A stretch of DNA of 64,000 bases from Cryptomeria japonica (lineage: Eukaryota > Streptophyta > Pinopsida > Cupressales > Cupressaceae): positions 473,202,900 through 473,266,899 of the forward strand of contig NC_081406.1 of the NCBI RefSeq assembly GCF_030272615.1, given 5' to 3'. A program made the position numbers and the translations under genes. Within the stretch, counting starts at the first letter, position 1. Each line of letters starts with the position of its first letter. Below are positions 1 through 10,918 of the stretch, one piece after another. The notes beneath the pieces were generated by a model, which saw nothing but the letters and a program-made list of their open reading frames with translations, ran no database searches and had not been told where the DNA came from.

Positions 1-285
1 CTTCCATTCCATACATATTTATCCACCATCCTTCCACCCTTAATTGCACTATCTTCTAATGTGGGGAATTGTACTCCTTTGCAACATATTTCTTAGATCC
101 CCATTTTACCTATCTTTCATGATTTAGTCCTCCATATCCTATCACTATCCATCTCCTATCCAAGCAATCTATTCCTCCATTCCATCCTTTTACCAAGCCT
201 TGGTTCTCCATTGTCATTGGTCTCACTCTCTTTATCTTATATCCACAATCCAATCCTATCATATCCAATAATTTATGCTCCTCTC

Positions 286-305
286 ATCCAATCCAATCCA
301 ATCCA
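286..305. repeat. ATCCA microsatellite, four perfect units
   Basis: Four exact tandem copies of ATCCA, flanked by looser ATCC-rich sequence. It is a simple repeat within the pyrimidine-rich left edge. Confidence 0.8.
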
Positions 306-584
306 ATCATATTACCCATCGCATCTAATCCTATTCTATCATTTATCCTCCTTCAATCCTAGCCAATCCATTTATGATCCCCATCACATTGAGCTTTAAT
401 CTAATCACACTAAGCTTTCCCTATCACATTGAGATTTTCCCATCTATTTGAGTTTATATTGATTTACGTGTAATCCAAACACCTATCCATAACGTGTTAA
501 CCAAATCCAAGTGGAAATCCTCCCATCTCCACACCCTGCACAACCCGCTTATCTGTTGCCTCCCATCAATTTATACCCACTCTG

Positions 585-692
585 CCCATCGGGATGTATC
601 CTTCCCATGTCTAGCAGTTTATTCAAATCCATCACCTACCCATCGGGATGTATCCTTCCATTTCCAATAGTCTATCCAAAACCACATCCTAC
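585..692. repeat. Two-copy 54-bp direct repeat
   Basis: The word cccatcgggatgtatccttc occurs at 585 and again at 639. The following bases remain loosely similar across the 54-bp period, so this looks like an old tandem duplication. Confidence 0.7.
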
Positions 693-1402
693 TCTTGACA
701 AGAGATATCAATTAGCCATGTGCATGTTGTTTGCATGATTGAGATTTTCGCTTTGATTTTTATCTTGTGTCCCAGGACTGTACTTGTTTAGGGCTGCCTT
801 GATCATCTTATATCTCGGCATGTCTTGGTTGGTGTATAATGGGGCATAGTTTTTGTGGTATGGAATGTTTGATGGTTTCTCTTGTACGATCCAACGGTCT
901 TGCATATACACCATCATCAATGTTTGTGAACCTATGTGCATTGAGATACCTATTGTCTGAGACTCTAGTCCACGCATTGGATATTCACAATATCCTAACT
1001 TCTATAGTTAGTGGTGTAGATTGTCCATTGCGAAATCAAAACTAGGTTTTCTCTCCACATCTACAGAACAAGAAATCCCATCCGCTTACTTCATTTCATT
1101 CAATTCATCTCATTTTCATCCATTTATCTTGGAGACTCCAATTCATTCATTCTCCCTCATCATCCTTATCCTTTTTGCATCCTTTCATCGTCAATCCTCT
1201 AGTCCTCTAATCAATTTTGAGAGCACACCCGTGTTCTTAGAACGTGCATTTCCTCTTGAGGGGGAATAGCACTACCTCCTAGTCATCCTTCCCACCTATG
1301 ACTGGAGCAGCATGCTACTAGTCCTTGTCCTTTCCATCCACTATTTTTTATTCTTCTTTGATATAACATCACTTCATGACACTATATCAAAGAGGGGCAA
1401 AA

Positions 1403-2576
1403 TGTAAACGCCTAAAATTAATTAAATTGATATTTAATTAATCTATTCCTTTTCACATAATTAATTTAATAATTGTGTTAGTTCTCTTCCTCTTAAAATT
1501 GATTAAATCTTATTTATGAATTTTATCATTATAACCTTGTAATTAATTCATCAAAATTAATTATTCCCCCATCCTTATAAAATCAAATATCATTTATTTC
1601 TTCTAAACCCTACTTATTTAATTAATTTTAATTAACTAAGTTAATCATGTGATTCCTATAAGTCACTTCTTATAATCCTTACTTACCTTAATTAATTCTT
1701 CTAGAAGCATGATTATCATTATTCCTCAATTTTAAATTCCTCCACCCATTCTATCTCCTCATGTCACATCCTCTTAACTTTACCACTTGTGCTCTAATCA
1801 CTCATTAATCCACTTAATCATTTGCACATCCATAATCACATTGATTAGGGATGAGTCAACTCTTTTCCATAATTCTAACCACTTTGATCCTTTCAAGGAA
1901 ATTCAAATTCTTTGAATCTCTACATGCCACCTCTTCACAAGGAATTTTTAATTACTTTTATCCATTTGGTATTCCCATACATCTCTTATCTTGGAATTTT
2001 TAATTCCTCCTCCCTTCCCCCAAGGAATTTTATATTCTTTTTTCTCTTCCCAATGTATTTGGGGAACTCTTCCCCATGTACCTTGAGAGGTGTGGAGACA
2101 AGAAATGCCTTTATGGCATATCTCTTGAATCCCACACCTTGTCCTCTCAACCCTTCATTCTCAAATCAATCCTAGCCTTCCATTTTGGCATCCTGCAATC
2201 TATAAATTGGAGTCTCTTCTCCTGACAAATTATCCACTTTTCATCTAATCTTATGTTGTCCATTTGAGATCCAAAATCATCCATCATTCCATCATAATGA
2301 CAAAAATCTTGTCTCATGTAAGCCAATCCATCTATCCCTATCATCTAATCAAAATCACTCTTGTTGTGTAGTGGAGAAAAATCCACAATCCTATTAAAAA
2401 GACAATCCAATCAAGTGGAGAAGGGGCACATTGTTCACTTCACCTAAGGATCAATCTGAAGGAGGAGAAGAAGGTATAAAGTATCATTTGCATATTTATG
2501 ATTTTATTTGTGCTTTTATGATCAATACATGCATTTGAGCACTCTAACTATTTTCTCATATTCAGGATCATAAATT
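1403..2576 (+). mobile_element. Gypsy-type LTR-like sequence, right end uncertain
   Basis: The segment begins TGTAAACGCC just after a purine tract at 1391-1402, is rich in TTAATTAAATT words, and carries a TATA-like box (tataaatt) near 2201. The placement of tract, TG start and TATA box fits a 3' LTR in plus orientation. Its right end is not resolved because solo LTR G is inserted at 2577 and the sequence after G reads as gypsy gag, not as an obvious LTR end. No second LTR copy is in the window. Confidence 0.4.
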
Positions 2577-4094
2577 TGTTAGCATTTTCACAAAAGGAGA
2601 TTGTTACCATCTTAGTAAGTTTGTTGGTATGAGGATATTGAGAAGGTTTTTGGAGATTGTTGATATAATTGAGAAAGGATGATTACTATCTTAATAATAT
2701 TATTTTGTCATTGATGTCAAGCAATTGATTTTCTGATTTAGTATGATGTTGCCATATCTTAATGAGTATGTTTTGATAAGTATAAAGATGCCGGTAAGAG
2801 ACACATAATGAATTTGAAAATAAAAGGGGAATAATAAGTTATTCAATGGGCAACTATTACCAAGTTTAGACAATGATGAGATTATGTTGTTTTGATTCTT
2901 TTTGATATCCTATATGTGAGTATTCAAAGACTGAACAAAAAGGAGAAAAGATTTCAAGCTATAGAATTAGTTAAGGCTTGATACTGTTCTATGTTACCGA
3001 GCAAGATGCTAGTCGGTAAACCCTAAGGTTATCACTATTGGTTAAAGAAGGCAGAATATCTACTGAGTGAAGTTCAGTATTTATCGAGTAAAAACCGAGT
3101 AATAACAGAATGCATTGGATGGATAAATACATTATTAAATGTAGAATACCAATGAGCTAGAGTTGATCAGATGATTGGTATGTCGTGCAAGAAGTTTGTT
3201 GAGGATCTACGACATCGAAAATACAAGAGATAAGATCTACAGCACAGATTGAATGGCCATAACCTAGCACAAGTTCCAAGGCAAGGTAAAACATTTTCAG
3301 ATCGGAGGATACAATGAACCTAGTCATGTTTTAAGATTTGATGCCTAAGATTGATCATGGGAAATGTGATCAAGGAGATTAAGCGGTTAGGTATTGTTCA
3401 TAGATAAGAAATTGTTGATGAACAATGCATGCGGGCAAAATAGAAGAAAAGTGACATGATAGCAGTGATCACCGAGCACAAAAGATTAAAGATCTGATTG
3501 AAGAATAGATTGAGAAGCCCAGCAAGAAGCAAGATAAGTCTTATGACAAGATTATTTTGAGCATATAGAATCTGCTTTAGCATTTCAGATGTGAAGTTGC
3601 AGATATATTTTATTACTGTTATTTATTTTGTAAGTGATAGGAAATCTCTTAACCGAGTGGACTTAATAGTGTTATTTGTAAACCCTCTAGAAAGGTAACA
3701 TTCTAAATGAGTGTTTGAAATCCTTTGACAAGGTCACTTCTAACAAAGTGCAAGACTCTAACAAGTCTGGGGGAAATCCCTTAACCGGGTCACATCTAGC
3801 AATGTGTTTTTGTAATCTGTAACTGGATTAGCTTTTAACCAAGCATACTCTAGAAGGGTATATTTCTTAGTGGGTCTAAAATCCCACAATGGTTTTTCCC
3901 TATTTGGGTTTCCACGTTAAATCTGGTGTTAAATGTGTTATGATGTTTTAAGTGTATCTGTTTATGAGTATTGAATGATTTACAGTCATAGTTGCATATC
4001 AGTAAAGGCTATCGAGGTTGAATCTGGTGAATATATTGTATTGTGAAGTTTTTATGATTCACCCCCCCCCCCCCCCCTCTCATCTTAACTAACA
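2577..4094 (+). mobile_element. Solo LTR G of a copia element (F-related family)
   Basis: A 1518-bp LTR starting TGTTAGCA and ending AACTAACA, flanked by the perfect 5-bp target duplication AAATT (2572-2576 and 4095-4099). It resembles the LTRs of element F over most of its length: both share the 'gatattgagaagg' and 'attttgtcattgatgtcaag' blocks, the CCTTAAC(A/C)GGGT mini-repeats and the hairpin module (here about 3887-3917). A run of 16 C lies 30-50 bp before the end. No internal region remains, so it is a solo LTR left by LTR-LTR recombination. Confidence 0.9.
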
Positions 4095-4099
4095 AAATT

Positions 4100-4803
4100 G
4101 TTTAGGCTTAACTCAAACATAAAGAAGGATAAACTCTCAAATAATCCTATGGATAGGCATTTTACATCAAAGATAGATATAAGAAAGTTTTATGGCAAGG
4201 ATCCAACCAATTGGCTTTGCCAAATGGAGTAGTTTTTTGATCTTCACTATTTTTCATTTCAATAGAACGTGGCAATGGTATCATCATAATTGCAACTAGA
4301 TTAATTTATTTGGTATCACTGGTTATGTTAAGAGAAGAAAAATAAAGGTTTTGTGGTCACATGTTATTTTTCCAAGAGGAACTTACAACCCATTATGTAG
4401 ACAATTTTATGAATAGCTCTCTCTAGACCAACTCACTAAAAGTAAATATGTACGATCAAGGACTATACTTATCAATAGTTCACACATTATATTTAAGAGT
4501 GGAGAATATTACTAAAAAATAATTAAGGGATTATTTCTAAGTGATTTAAAGGACCACATAAAATATGAGGTATGTTTGTTCCAACCATGATCCTTGTTCC
4601 AAGTGATACTTATGGCAAGGAAAGTTAAGGAAAAGGCTTTATGTAACAAGCACCAAGGGCTATTTTGTCATATAGAGATATGCCAAACCAAAAAAAATGT
4701 CATTTCTATGGTTACCTTCGACATCAATGGTTCATGCAGAAGGGAATCAATGTAGGGATGAATGACTTCAAGGGCAATTTGTCCCTAATGACTATAGACA
4801 ACA
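4100..4803 (+). pseudogene. Decayed Ty3/gypsy gag (capsid region)
   Basis: Conceptual translation from about 4121 gives a gypsy Gag-like stretch with KIDIRKFYGKDPTNW, a glutamine-methionine helix and a FFDLH motif. Retrotrans_gag proteins typically read as a 'GKDP..W..QME.FFD.H' block. Stops and frame changes appear within about 100 bp, so it cannot make a product. It is cut at the right by a LINE ORF1 remnant near 4804; the rest of gag resumes after the LINE tail near 7490. Confidence 0.6.
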
Positions 4804-5443
4804 GGGGGTGTCCTTGTCATTTGGTGGAATGGTTATCATAATTATGGTGTATGCCATGGTTTATATAATTTTCAATTTCAGGGTTGAGAAGACTCTGCAG
4901 ACATCTCATTTACAAGAGGCGGTAGTGAAATGAGATTTTTGTTAGAGAGAAGGGGATGGACGAAGGATGAGTAAGCGGAGTGAGATTTTAAGAAAAGAAT
5001 TGGTTGAGACATCAACAAATAGGCTAATGGTTTGTCCAGATGATAAGATTGAAAAAGAAATGAAAAAAAATTCTTTGAGATGGGTTTGATAGGGAGATTT
5101 TAGGGCTATTGGTCAATTCTTAGTGAACTGCATAAATGGATTGTAGAGTTATATAGCCCCATTCTGGAGGGCGATGTACAAATTTGTCCTAGGGCTTGAG
5201 GAATTTTTGTGCTAGTTTTTTATAATGAACAAGACAAGAAGAAAATATTATGTGAGTATCAGTGGAGTTGGGAGAATAAGCACATGCTACTATTGAAGCC
5301 TTGGTACCTATCTTTCAACCTTACTACCAAATCCTTCGACAAAATAACAAAACAAGTAAGACATCAAAACATTTCACTATAGGTGTAGTTTGAATATTTT
5401 TTTGATACAATTGGCAATACTCTAGGTAGAATTCTATGGGTAG
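4804..5443 (+). pseudogene. LINE ORF1 (DUF4283) remnant, unit 1, 5' part
   Basis: Reads, with stops, as a DUF4283-type domain: a GLIGRF.GYWS segment, then FVLVFYNEQDKKK, YQWSWE and LLKPWYL.FN. The DUF4283 family is the N-terminal RNA-binding-like domain of plant LINE ORF1. The unit 2 copy, at 16018, is cleaner. Solo LTR C interrupts it at 5444; the domain resumes at 6714. It is non-functional because of several stops. Confidence 0.7.
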
Positions 5444-6713
5444 TGTTGGATTATTGGGGTGGATTTGGTTTTTCATTGTTATTTCTAGGATATGTTGATT
5501 TCATTGATGTCAACATATTCCTGTGAGTTATTCTGGAGAGTTTGGGAAGAGTTTTTGATCTGGTTTTGTAGTGTGGTTTTGCTAATCATTGTTTTGCAGA
5601 ATCCAGTTTTTCCTCCGGTATATTCCGGTGTGATCAAATCTTGTGCTAAGACTTTGGATTATTATTTGGGATGATATTTTGTATCTTTATTTAAAATGGT
5701 TTGTGATTTGTTTCTCCGCAAGTTATCTTTCCTCATGACAGTTGCTGATTGGTTGTGTTCTTGAGCTTTGAGATGTTAACCGATGAATATTTGTAAAGAG
5801 GTGTTGGTGCAACTGTTCCAGATGATTCTAATGGGCTTGTTGGTGTTTCCTAATCATGTCATTTTTGTTTTGATGATCTGTATTGATCGTTGTGTTATTT
5901 TTTGGTGACTTCTATGAACCGGTGATGATTTTTGAGTTATGCGGTATTTCTGGTGGTGTAGCGTGTTGCGGTTGATCTTGGTGGGATTTTCGGTGGATGT
6001 AATCAATTGGGAATTTGAATTAGGTCCATGTTGTGTAATGTAAATCATAATATTGGTCCGATGGTCTATCTTTGTATCGTGCAATGTAATTTTTTTAATT
6101 ATGAGTTGAGGGTTGAGGGTTTAGTTGACCTTGTTATCAAGGTTGATGATTTGTATATATAGGTGAGATGCTTATGTAATTTAGGTGTCGGTATTCTATT
6201 TGCATTATCAGAGAAAGGTGACTGTGTGAACAAGAGAGTTATCATTTGGTGAAGTATTGAGGTGAGATTGGTGTTGCAAAGTAGACAACTGTGCTTAACT
6301 AACACTGTCATCAGGCATTTGTAGATGCTATCATTGCAGTTCATTCCTTTTGGATTGTAGTCTGAATCATATTGTAAGTCAGTGAGACTTCCTTAAGGGT
6401 TGTAGCCTTCCAGGCAAATATCTTTTGAGCAGTGAGCTCTAGGAAGTGTGATTGAATGCATGTGCATTCCCCATTGCAATATTTTCACATACTATTGTAG
6501 AGTATCATCTTACTGTGGGTAGGTTCCCACCATTGTTTTTCCCTTAACAGTGTTTTCCACATCAAAAATATTGGTTTTGTGTGTTGTACTGTTAATTTTC
6601 TTATCTCTTATTACTATAGTCTATCAGTTTATGTTTTGAAGTTTAATTTGTTGTGATCCAGTGAAGACTTATTCACCCCCCCTCTCAATCTTCCTTCTTG
6701 ATTGGTGCTATCA
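5444..6713 (+). mobile_element. Solo LTR C of a copia element (D family)
   Basis: A 1270-bp LTR starting TGTTGGATTATTG and ending GGTGCTATCA, flanked by the perfect target duplication GGTAG (5439-5443, 6714-6718). The uninterrupted site is present in unit 2 at about 16669-16676. It matches the LTRs of minus-strand element D, read as reverse complement at 46952-47863 and 33111-33487. A TATA-like run lies near 6154, the hairpin module near 6530-6560, and a C7 run close to the end. Confidence 0.93.
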
Positions 6714-7490
6714 GGTAGATGAGGGTTCTTCATATTTTTTGCACACTGTCTACACTTGCATTCTTGTCGAGATTGACATGACAAAATCTCCTCCTGTAGA
6801 TGTATCTCTAAAATTTGTAAATGGTAGTTGGTTGCAACCTATGGATTATGAAGGAATTACCTTAATATGTAGAAGATGTTTCCATACTGGGCATGTAACC
6901 TGCAAATTGTGCCAAGAGGGAGCAACATAAATAGGTAACTTGAAGGGAGGTTTCCCCCAATCTTTACACAGTGGAAGAAGAAACACTAGATACACAAAAG
7001 GATGTAAATGGAAATTATTTTGTGAAGAAGAAAAAAAGTATAGATCCTATAACTATAAAGGTCTCAAGAGGGTTTGAAACAATGCTTACAAATAGTGGCA
7101 ATGCATGGTGTAGCTTTGTGGTGGAGAAATACAATAAACATGTTTGTCTATAGAGCACGATTGAGAGGGAAATATCTTTTGAGGGTGCATCCAAGAAGGT
7201 TTTGTTGGATGTTGAAGGGATGGAGAAAGGATGGATAGATGTAAAGAGGAAGAGGGACAAGAGAGGGAGGGAAGAAGGTACATTAAACATGCTTCTTTTT
7301 CTCTATTGACAGGGGCAAAGCTAAATTCAAGAAACAATATTTTGACTTGTTAATGTGTCTTGGTAGTTTGGTGATTTGTTGATTTAGGGAGGTGGTTACT
7401 TGGTTGTATCACCACTTGGTTGGGATAGGTTAATCTGGATACCTTAATAAAATTATCTCTATTATTGATAAGAAAAAAGATGAGTGACAA
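6714..7490 (+). pseudogene. LINE ORF1 remnant, unit 1, zinc knuckle and 3' tail
   Basis: Continues the DUF4283 protein after solo LTR C. The reading frame from about 6716 gives VDEGSSYFLHTVYTCILVE, then NGSWLQPMDYEG and the knuckle CRRCFHTGHVTCKLC (zf-CCHC_4 type), stopping at about 6930. A basic C-terminal segment follows in another frame (6971-7153). The tail at about 7380-7480 ends in an A-rich run. No endonuclease or reverse transcriptase ORF lies between, so this LINE copy carries ORF1 only. A similar GATGARTGAC word lies at 4756 and 7482, possibly the LINE target duplication. Confidence 0.65.
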
Positions 7491-8058
7491 GGGCTTGTAA
7501 ATATAAGAGAAAGGAGCTCTCCTACTTAGTGACTATCATAGCCTACCAAGTTGACTCTACAATAAATTGAAGAAAAGAGAGTAACATGGTTATGTTTTAA
7601 CCATGATAGCAAATATAGTTGTGGCTGCAAATGTGTTGAAAATAAATTACTTTACATTTAAGATCTAAAGGAGGAAAATGGGAGGAAGAGATAATATTAC
7701 ATAGAGGAAATGAGATAGAAGAGGAATGTGTACATACTCACACACTCATTTCTTGTCATGGTCTTTCTAGTTTTGGTACCCCGCAAATTCTTAATGTGGT
7801 GGGTTTCCTAAAGTAAGTGATAATGTTGATTGACTTAGGAAGCACTAATGACTTCACTAACAACTTTTTTAACAAGAAGTTAGCTACTTGTCTAGTTTTA
7901 TTTATATACTCCACTCTAGAATTCTAGGTCCAAATTGTAGATGGGGGTATCGTTAGTTATTTAATAAAATGCCTAAAGAGAAATTAAACATGGGAGACTA
8001 TCGACTTGATTTCCCAATGTTTTCTATATTTTCATGGGTGCAGCCAGTATAGTATAGT
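7491..8058 (+). pseudogene. Gypsy gag C-terminus and protease, unit 1
   Basis: The region reads, with stops and frame changes, as the tail of gypsy Gag followed by a retropepsin. The protease core is visible at about 7830 as MLIDLGSTNDF, where the family has D-[ST]-G; here Ser is Leu, so the site is lost. Downstream the words VQIVDGG and YLIKCLK are protease-like. Copia A is inserted at 8059, and the protein continues as RT at 15469. Confidence 0.6.
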
Positions 8059-9556
8059 TGTTGGCATTATGTGAACCGGTATGAGGACATGATGACATTG
8101 TATGTTGTCATCGATGTCAATATGCTGAAGAAGAGAGAACCAGTATGTTACCAAGAACCAGTATATGTGAGAACCGGTATAACATTGTGAACTGGTATAT
8201 GTGCCAAAGTGAAGCGGTATGTTTGTTCAAGGTGAAATGGCATGTAGTTATGGGAACCGGTACATGGAAGCTTTGTATGACTATCGGTTGGTAGTCTCAA
8301 CTTTAGGGTTTTCGGTTGAAGTACTTCAATCTTGTGTGACTCAACTGGTGACTTTGTGTGATGAGTTAGCATTGTAACGAAGAACAGATCGTGTTGTCGT
8401 GTCGGCCTTGTGTGCGTGAAGGATCTTGCATGAAGGAGATTGTTCCTATCTACCTCAGGAATGTGGGAAGTTTCTAAACGGTGATAACGCGTGATGGGTT
8501 ATCGAACACCATGAAATCAATGGAAAACGAATGATGGAGAACATCTTGAGATTGGTTCAAGACTATTGCATTTAATGCAATGTGCTCAACGGTCAGGATT
8601 GAACCGTTTGAATTGCTTAACCTAACAGGTTTAGGGTTTAGGGTTTATGCTACTGACCTATCTATTTCCTATAAGGTTGATGTCGTGTTTCTTTCTGAGG
8701 TTGTTGACAAAAGTTGTGTGTGTGTATCCAAGAGAAGAGATACGTGATTCTTGCCAGACCAAAGAAGAGAAGTGATACCTGCAGAGTGTAAGTGCAGAAG
8801 ATGAAGAGGAGCTAAAGTGGATCTGCATTGGCATTGAGTGTTGTTACCAGATCATTGTAATATATGTTGATCTCTAACCACTTCAATAGTTGGGAAATCC
8901 CTTAACAGGGTAGCTTTAATCAGCTTACTGTAAATCCTTTAACAGGGTGACTCAAACATTGAGTTCTTGAAATCCTCTAACAAGGTAACCTTTAACAGGG
9001 TTTAATCCTTAACCGGGTATTCTAGCCATCCCTTAACCAGGTAATCCCTAATAGGATTGGTTCCTAACAGAACCTATTGTATCATTCTTTAACCGGACAA
9101 GGCTCCTAATAGAGTGGACTTCTAAAGAGTTCAAAAATAGCTTATGGGTATTCATCCCCACTGTGGTTTTTCCCAGTTGGGTTTCCACGTGAAAAATCTG
9201 TGTGTCATGTGTGGTGTTATTCATGTGATGGTTTAAGTGATTTGTATCTGAAGGTAAATCATGTTGATCTAGCCATTTATATATCTTTGATGATAGATTA
9301 CCTGGTCATGCACAAGAGTGAGATGGAAATGAAGTATTAGATTGTATGAAAAGATAAGTGTCAACCAGTTTATGCTTGTCTCAGTTATTCTAGGTTTTGC
9401 CTGTTGTACTATGTTTAGGACCGGTGTTACTGTTTGTCTGCCAAAGCACGGTGTCTTCTGACAAACCGGTTTAGGATTGTGTTTTTGTCTATACTGATTC
9501 ACCCCCCCCCTCTCAGTACCGGTTTGGTAATATCTGTTCATCATTAAGTTATCAAT
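8059..9556 (+). mobile_element. 5' LTR of copia A
   Basis: Starts TGTTGGCATT and ends AAGTTATCA. The first 200 bp hold about seven copies of GAACCGGTAT-like words, possible enhancer repeats. Between about 8890 and 9120 there are roughly ten CCTTAACAGGGT-like words. The conserved hairpin is at 9163-9190 and a C9 run begins near 9512. The 3' LTR matches it along its length. Confidence 0.95.
9163..9190 (+). promoter_or_regulatory. Conserved LTR hairpin module, copia A
   Basis: Outer stem GTGG with CCAC, a T5 bulge, inner stem CCCA with TGGG around a GT loop, then a T3 bulge. The same layout recurs in every copia LTR family here. Its role is not known from the sequence; it lies in the part of the LTR likely to be transcribed. 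Confidence 0.6.
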
Positions 9557-9558
9557 TG

Positions 9559-9570
9559 GTATCAGAGCGT
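9559..9570 (+). other. Primer binding site of A (initiator Met-tRNA)
   Basis: TGGTATCAGAGC, two bases after the 5' LTR. It is the standard complement of the 3' end of plant initiator methionine tRNA used by copia elements. Confidence 0.95.
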
Positions 9571-9625
9571 CCTCCAAGTCCTCTATGTTATAAGCTTAAC
9601 CGCTTGAGGAAAAGATCCCAATCTA

Positions 9626-10918
9626 ATGATGAAGAGGGAAGGTCCAAAGTTCAACAGAGATAATTTCAATATATAAAAAGACAGAATGAAGATATACATC
9701 AAAAGCATGGGTGCTCAACACTGGAGCTATGTTGAGAATGCTTATGTTTCCCCTACCGATACTCTCACTGATGACCAAAAGAGAGAGATGTAGGAGAATG
9801 GGCAAGTCATGGAAGCCCTAATTAGCAGTTTATCTAACATTGAGTGTATTGATGTCCAAGGTAAAGTAAATCCCAAAGAAGTATGGGATACTCTTGAAAA
9901 TATCTATGGCGGTGATGAGCATGTAAAACAAGCTAAGGAAGAAAGCCTTAGAGGGAAGTTTGAAGACATGTGGATGGTTGAAGGTAAGACCATTCAACAG
10001 TACGGAATCAGAATCAAAACTGTTGTTGGAGATATCAAAAGTACAGGTTGTAAAATGGAATATTCCACCGTGGTAAGCAAAGTCTTGAGATCCTTATTAC
10101 CGGTCTATGCAATAAGGGTTGCTACTATTCAGGATTTGAGATCAATAAACAAGACTAAGGTATCCCTAGACTCCATCATTGCGAAGTTGATAGCCTATGA
10201 GCTAAATAGTTTTGATGGTAGTGTTCAAAAGACTGAATCAGCTTTTAAAGTTTTTGTTGTACCATCCAGAAAAGGAAAAGAAGCTAGCACTAGTGGTGAA
10301 CCAAGATAGAGCAGAGAAATGAATGATGAGGAGATTTTGATGCAATTTAAATCTCTTCTTGCCAGGAAACTTCCTAAGGGAACCGGTAAATACAGAGGTA
10401 AGCTCCCTTTGAAATGCTTTTCTTGTAACTGGATAGGACATATTGTTGTAAAGTGTCCTAATGATGACAACAAGGACAAACCGAAAAGGTTCAATAAATT
10501 CAAAGGAGGAAACTGGAGAAACTGTTTTGTGGTAGTTGATGAAGGTGTCACAGATGAGGAGTCAAAAGATGAAGAAAATGAAGATATTGTGTTTGTTGTT
10601 GTCAAGGAAGATGTGTCAGACAAGAAGGCTCTTGTCTCCCACTTTGATAATTCCAATGAGTGGATTATTGATAGTGGTTGTTCCCACCATATGACTGGTG
10701 ACTGGAGCAAGTTTCTATCCTTGGAAGAGTATGATGGTGGTGTGGTTCACTTTGGTAATGATGCACCATGTATGGTCAAAGGCAAAGGGTCTATCTCTCT
10801 GAATGGAAAGAGTAGTGTTGACAATGTGTATTGGGTTGATGGTCTAAGACACAACCTTCTGAGTGTTGCCCAGCTGAATGATAGTGGTCTCACTCTAGAA
10901 TTCAAGAATGGAGTGTGA
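9626..10918 (+). pseudogene. Copia A gag and protease, broken
   Basis: The frame opens at ATG 9626 with MMKREGPKF. Gag holds a UBN2/Retrotran_gag_2-like domain (VWDTLENIYGGDEHVKQ) and the knuckle CFSCNWIGHIVVKCP. The protease follows with an intact IIDSGCSHHMTG active site. Four single in-frame stops interrupt one frame: TAA 9674, TAG 9791, TAG 10307 and TGA 10916. Gag packages the RNA and the protease would process the polyprotein. Apart from the stops there is no frameshift, so this decay is mainly point mutation. Confidence 0.88.

Larger units (their letters stand above)
1..1402. other. Unassigned pyrimidine-rich sequence, probably internal to a retroelement
   Basis: The plus strand is rich in C and T, with many ATCC, CATC and TTCC words, and I see no credible protein in either direction. 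The purine run agaggggcaaaa at 1391-1402 sits directly before a TG at 1403 and looks like a polypurine tract, so this stretch may be the 3' untranslated end of a gypsy-type element whose coding part lies left of the window. This is inference from the tract and from the LTR-like sequence that follows. Confidence 0.35.

Noticed and set aside
211-2344. Several short frames on both strands in the left edge (60-90 codons)
   Set aside because: Low-complexity translation from pyrimidine-rich DNA; no domain, no conserved start context, no continuation.
8620-8650. TTTAGGG-type words in the A LTR (also near 14535) as telomere repeat
   Set aside because: Only two to three units (ttagggtttagggttt), also in both LTRs; too short for interstitial telomere DNA.
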